Below, in pieces: positions 63,628 through 64,000 of a DNA stretch of 64,000 bases (positions within the stretch are counted from its first letter, which is position 1; every line of letters starts with the position of its first letter). The stretch is taken from contig OZ037909.1 of NCBI GenBank assembly GCA_964035575.1, positions 1,214,280 to 1,278,279 on the forward strand, given 5' to 3'. A program made the position numbers and the translations under genes. Origin of the DNA: Rhynchopus sp. YZ270_cl-10 (lineage: Eukaryota; Euglenozoa; Diplonemea; Diplonemida; Diplonemidae). The notes under the pieces were generated by a model that did no database searches, had not been told where the DNA came from, and saw nothing but the letters and a program-made list of their open reading frames with translations.

Positions 63628-64000
63628 CAAGAAGGAAGCTCGCTAATATGTGGCCGGCTGGTGTGGTTTATGAGGCTACACCACTATTTTGTGTTGATGC
63701 GATTAAGGTATGAGTAATGATATGTAAACACGTAATGTAACCTAAAATTTAATGGCAAAGCTGAATGCCACTGAAAAGCATGCATGAGGCATGATGGGGT
63801 GGGTATGAGGCATTTTGCTCCGCCGTGAATACTGCTGGCATGAGTGATTACTATGTACAGAGTAATATATTATTATTCCGCAATTTATAGGAACGTGTCA
63901 TAAACTGTAGCAAGATGGTATGGTTTAGAGGTATTTTGGTCTGCAGATTATTTATGGCAGGATTTGGGCGCTAATAACAACTGATTTGAATAAATAATGC
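63628..64000. other. No gene seen
   Basis: Unique AT-rich sequence after the 8-bp array; nothing recognisable. Confidence 0.5.

Noticed and set aside
58372-63630. Open frames of about 1700 codons on the minus strand and shorter ones on the plus strand
   Set aside because: They are read-throughs of the 8-bp GCAAACCC array, which has no stops in any phase; all three frames give the same peptide.

Overview
The window looks like repeat-dominated nuclear DNA of a unicellular eukaryote. The evidence is a 3.9 kb intronless gene for a secreted EGF/VWD/LamG-like protein, a ubiquitin-like plus leucine-rich-repeat gene, the fossil of a Crinkler/RHS-type gene, non-LTR retrotransposons, several small inverted-repeat DNA elements and very long simple arrays. 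Intronless genes with pyrimidine-rich leaders and an RHS-like fossil would suit an intron-poor, perhaps trans-splicing protist such as a kinetoplastid relative, but nothing here fixes the lineage.

Layout. Bases 1-20.7 kb are AT-rich, full of T and A runs, and hold no convincing intact gene. They carry two unfamiliar dispersed motifs, a hAT-like non-autonomous element (10878-11618) enclosing a CAGTA array, and a 260-bp tandem duplication. Bases 20.7-31.3 kb are the gene island: a stub of the EGF gene, a frameshifted Ubl-LRR gene, a 490-bp duplicated block, the large EGF/VWD/LamG gene, a fold-back element and the Crinkler/RHS-type fossil, which runs into an array of exactly 62 copies of a 13-bp unit (31285-32090).

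Bases 32.1-47.4 kb hold the most interesting structure: two related non-LTR retrotransposons joined tail to tail, 5' ends outward. Element 1 (+) has a reading frame of about 2300 codons with, in order, a Ser/Asn-rich leader, a predicted membrane helix, an OTU-like cysteine protease domain, zinc fingers, reverse transcriptase, a CCHC knuckle with a restriction-like endonuclease, a second OTU-like domain and a Cys-rich finger. Element 2 (-) has the same order but has lost the whole RT-endonuclease part while keeping both protease-like domains with plausible catalytic Cys and His. In element 1 the second protease domain has lost both residues. Element 1's 5' region carries tandem 18-bp monomers and a 1-kb retroposed insert with an 11-bp target-site duplication.

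Bases 47.4-54.8 kb are satellite-like: a decayed APE-type LINE, a 401-bp tandem repeat, palindromic GTGACA units, and two CCCAGTA minisatellites in opposite orientation that bracket 3.6 kb. Bases 54.8-57.6 kb hold nested inverted-repeat elements, including a clean 403-bp MITE with a 5-bp duplication. Bases 58.5-63.6 kb are a 5-kb array of the 8-mer GCAAACCC; a four-copy seed of the same 8-mer lies inside the Crinkler/RHS fossil 27 kb away.

All calls come from reading the sequence; no homology search or folding was run.
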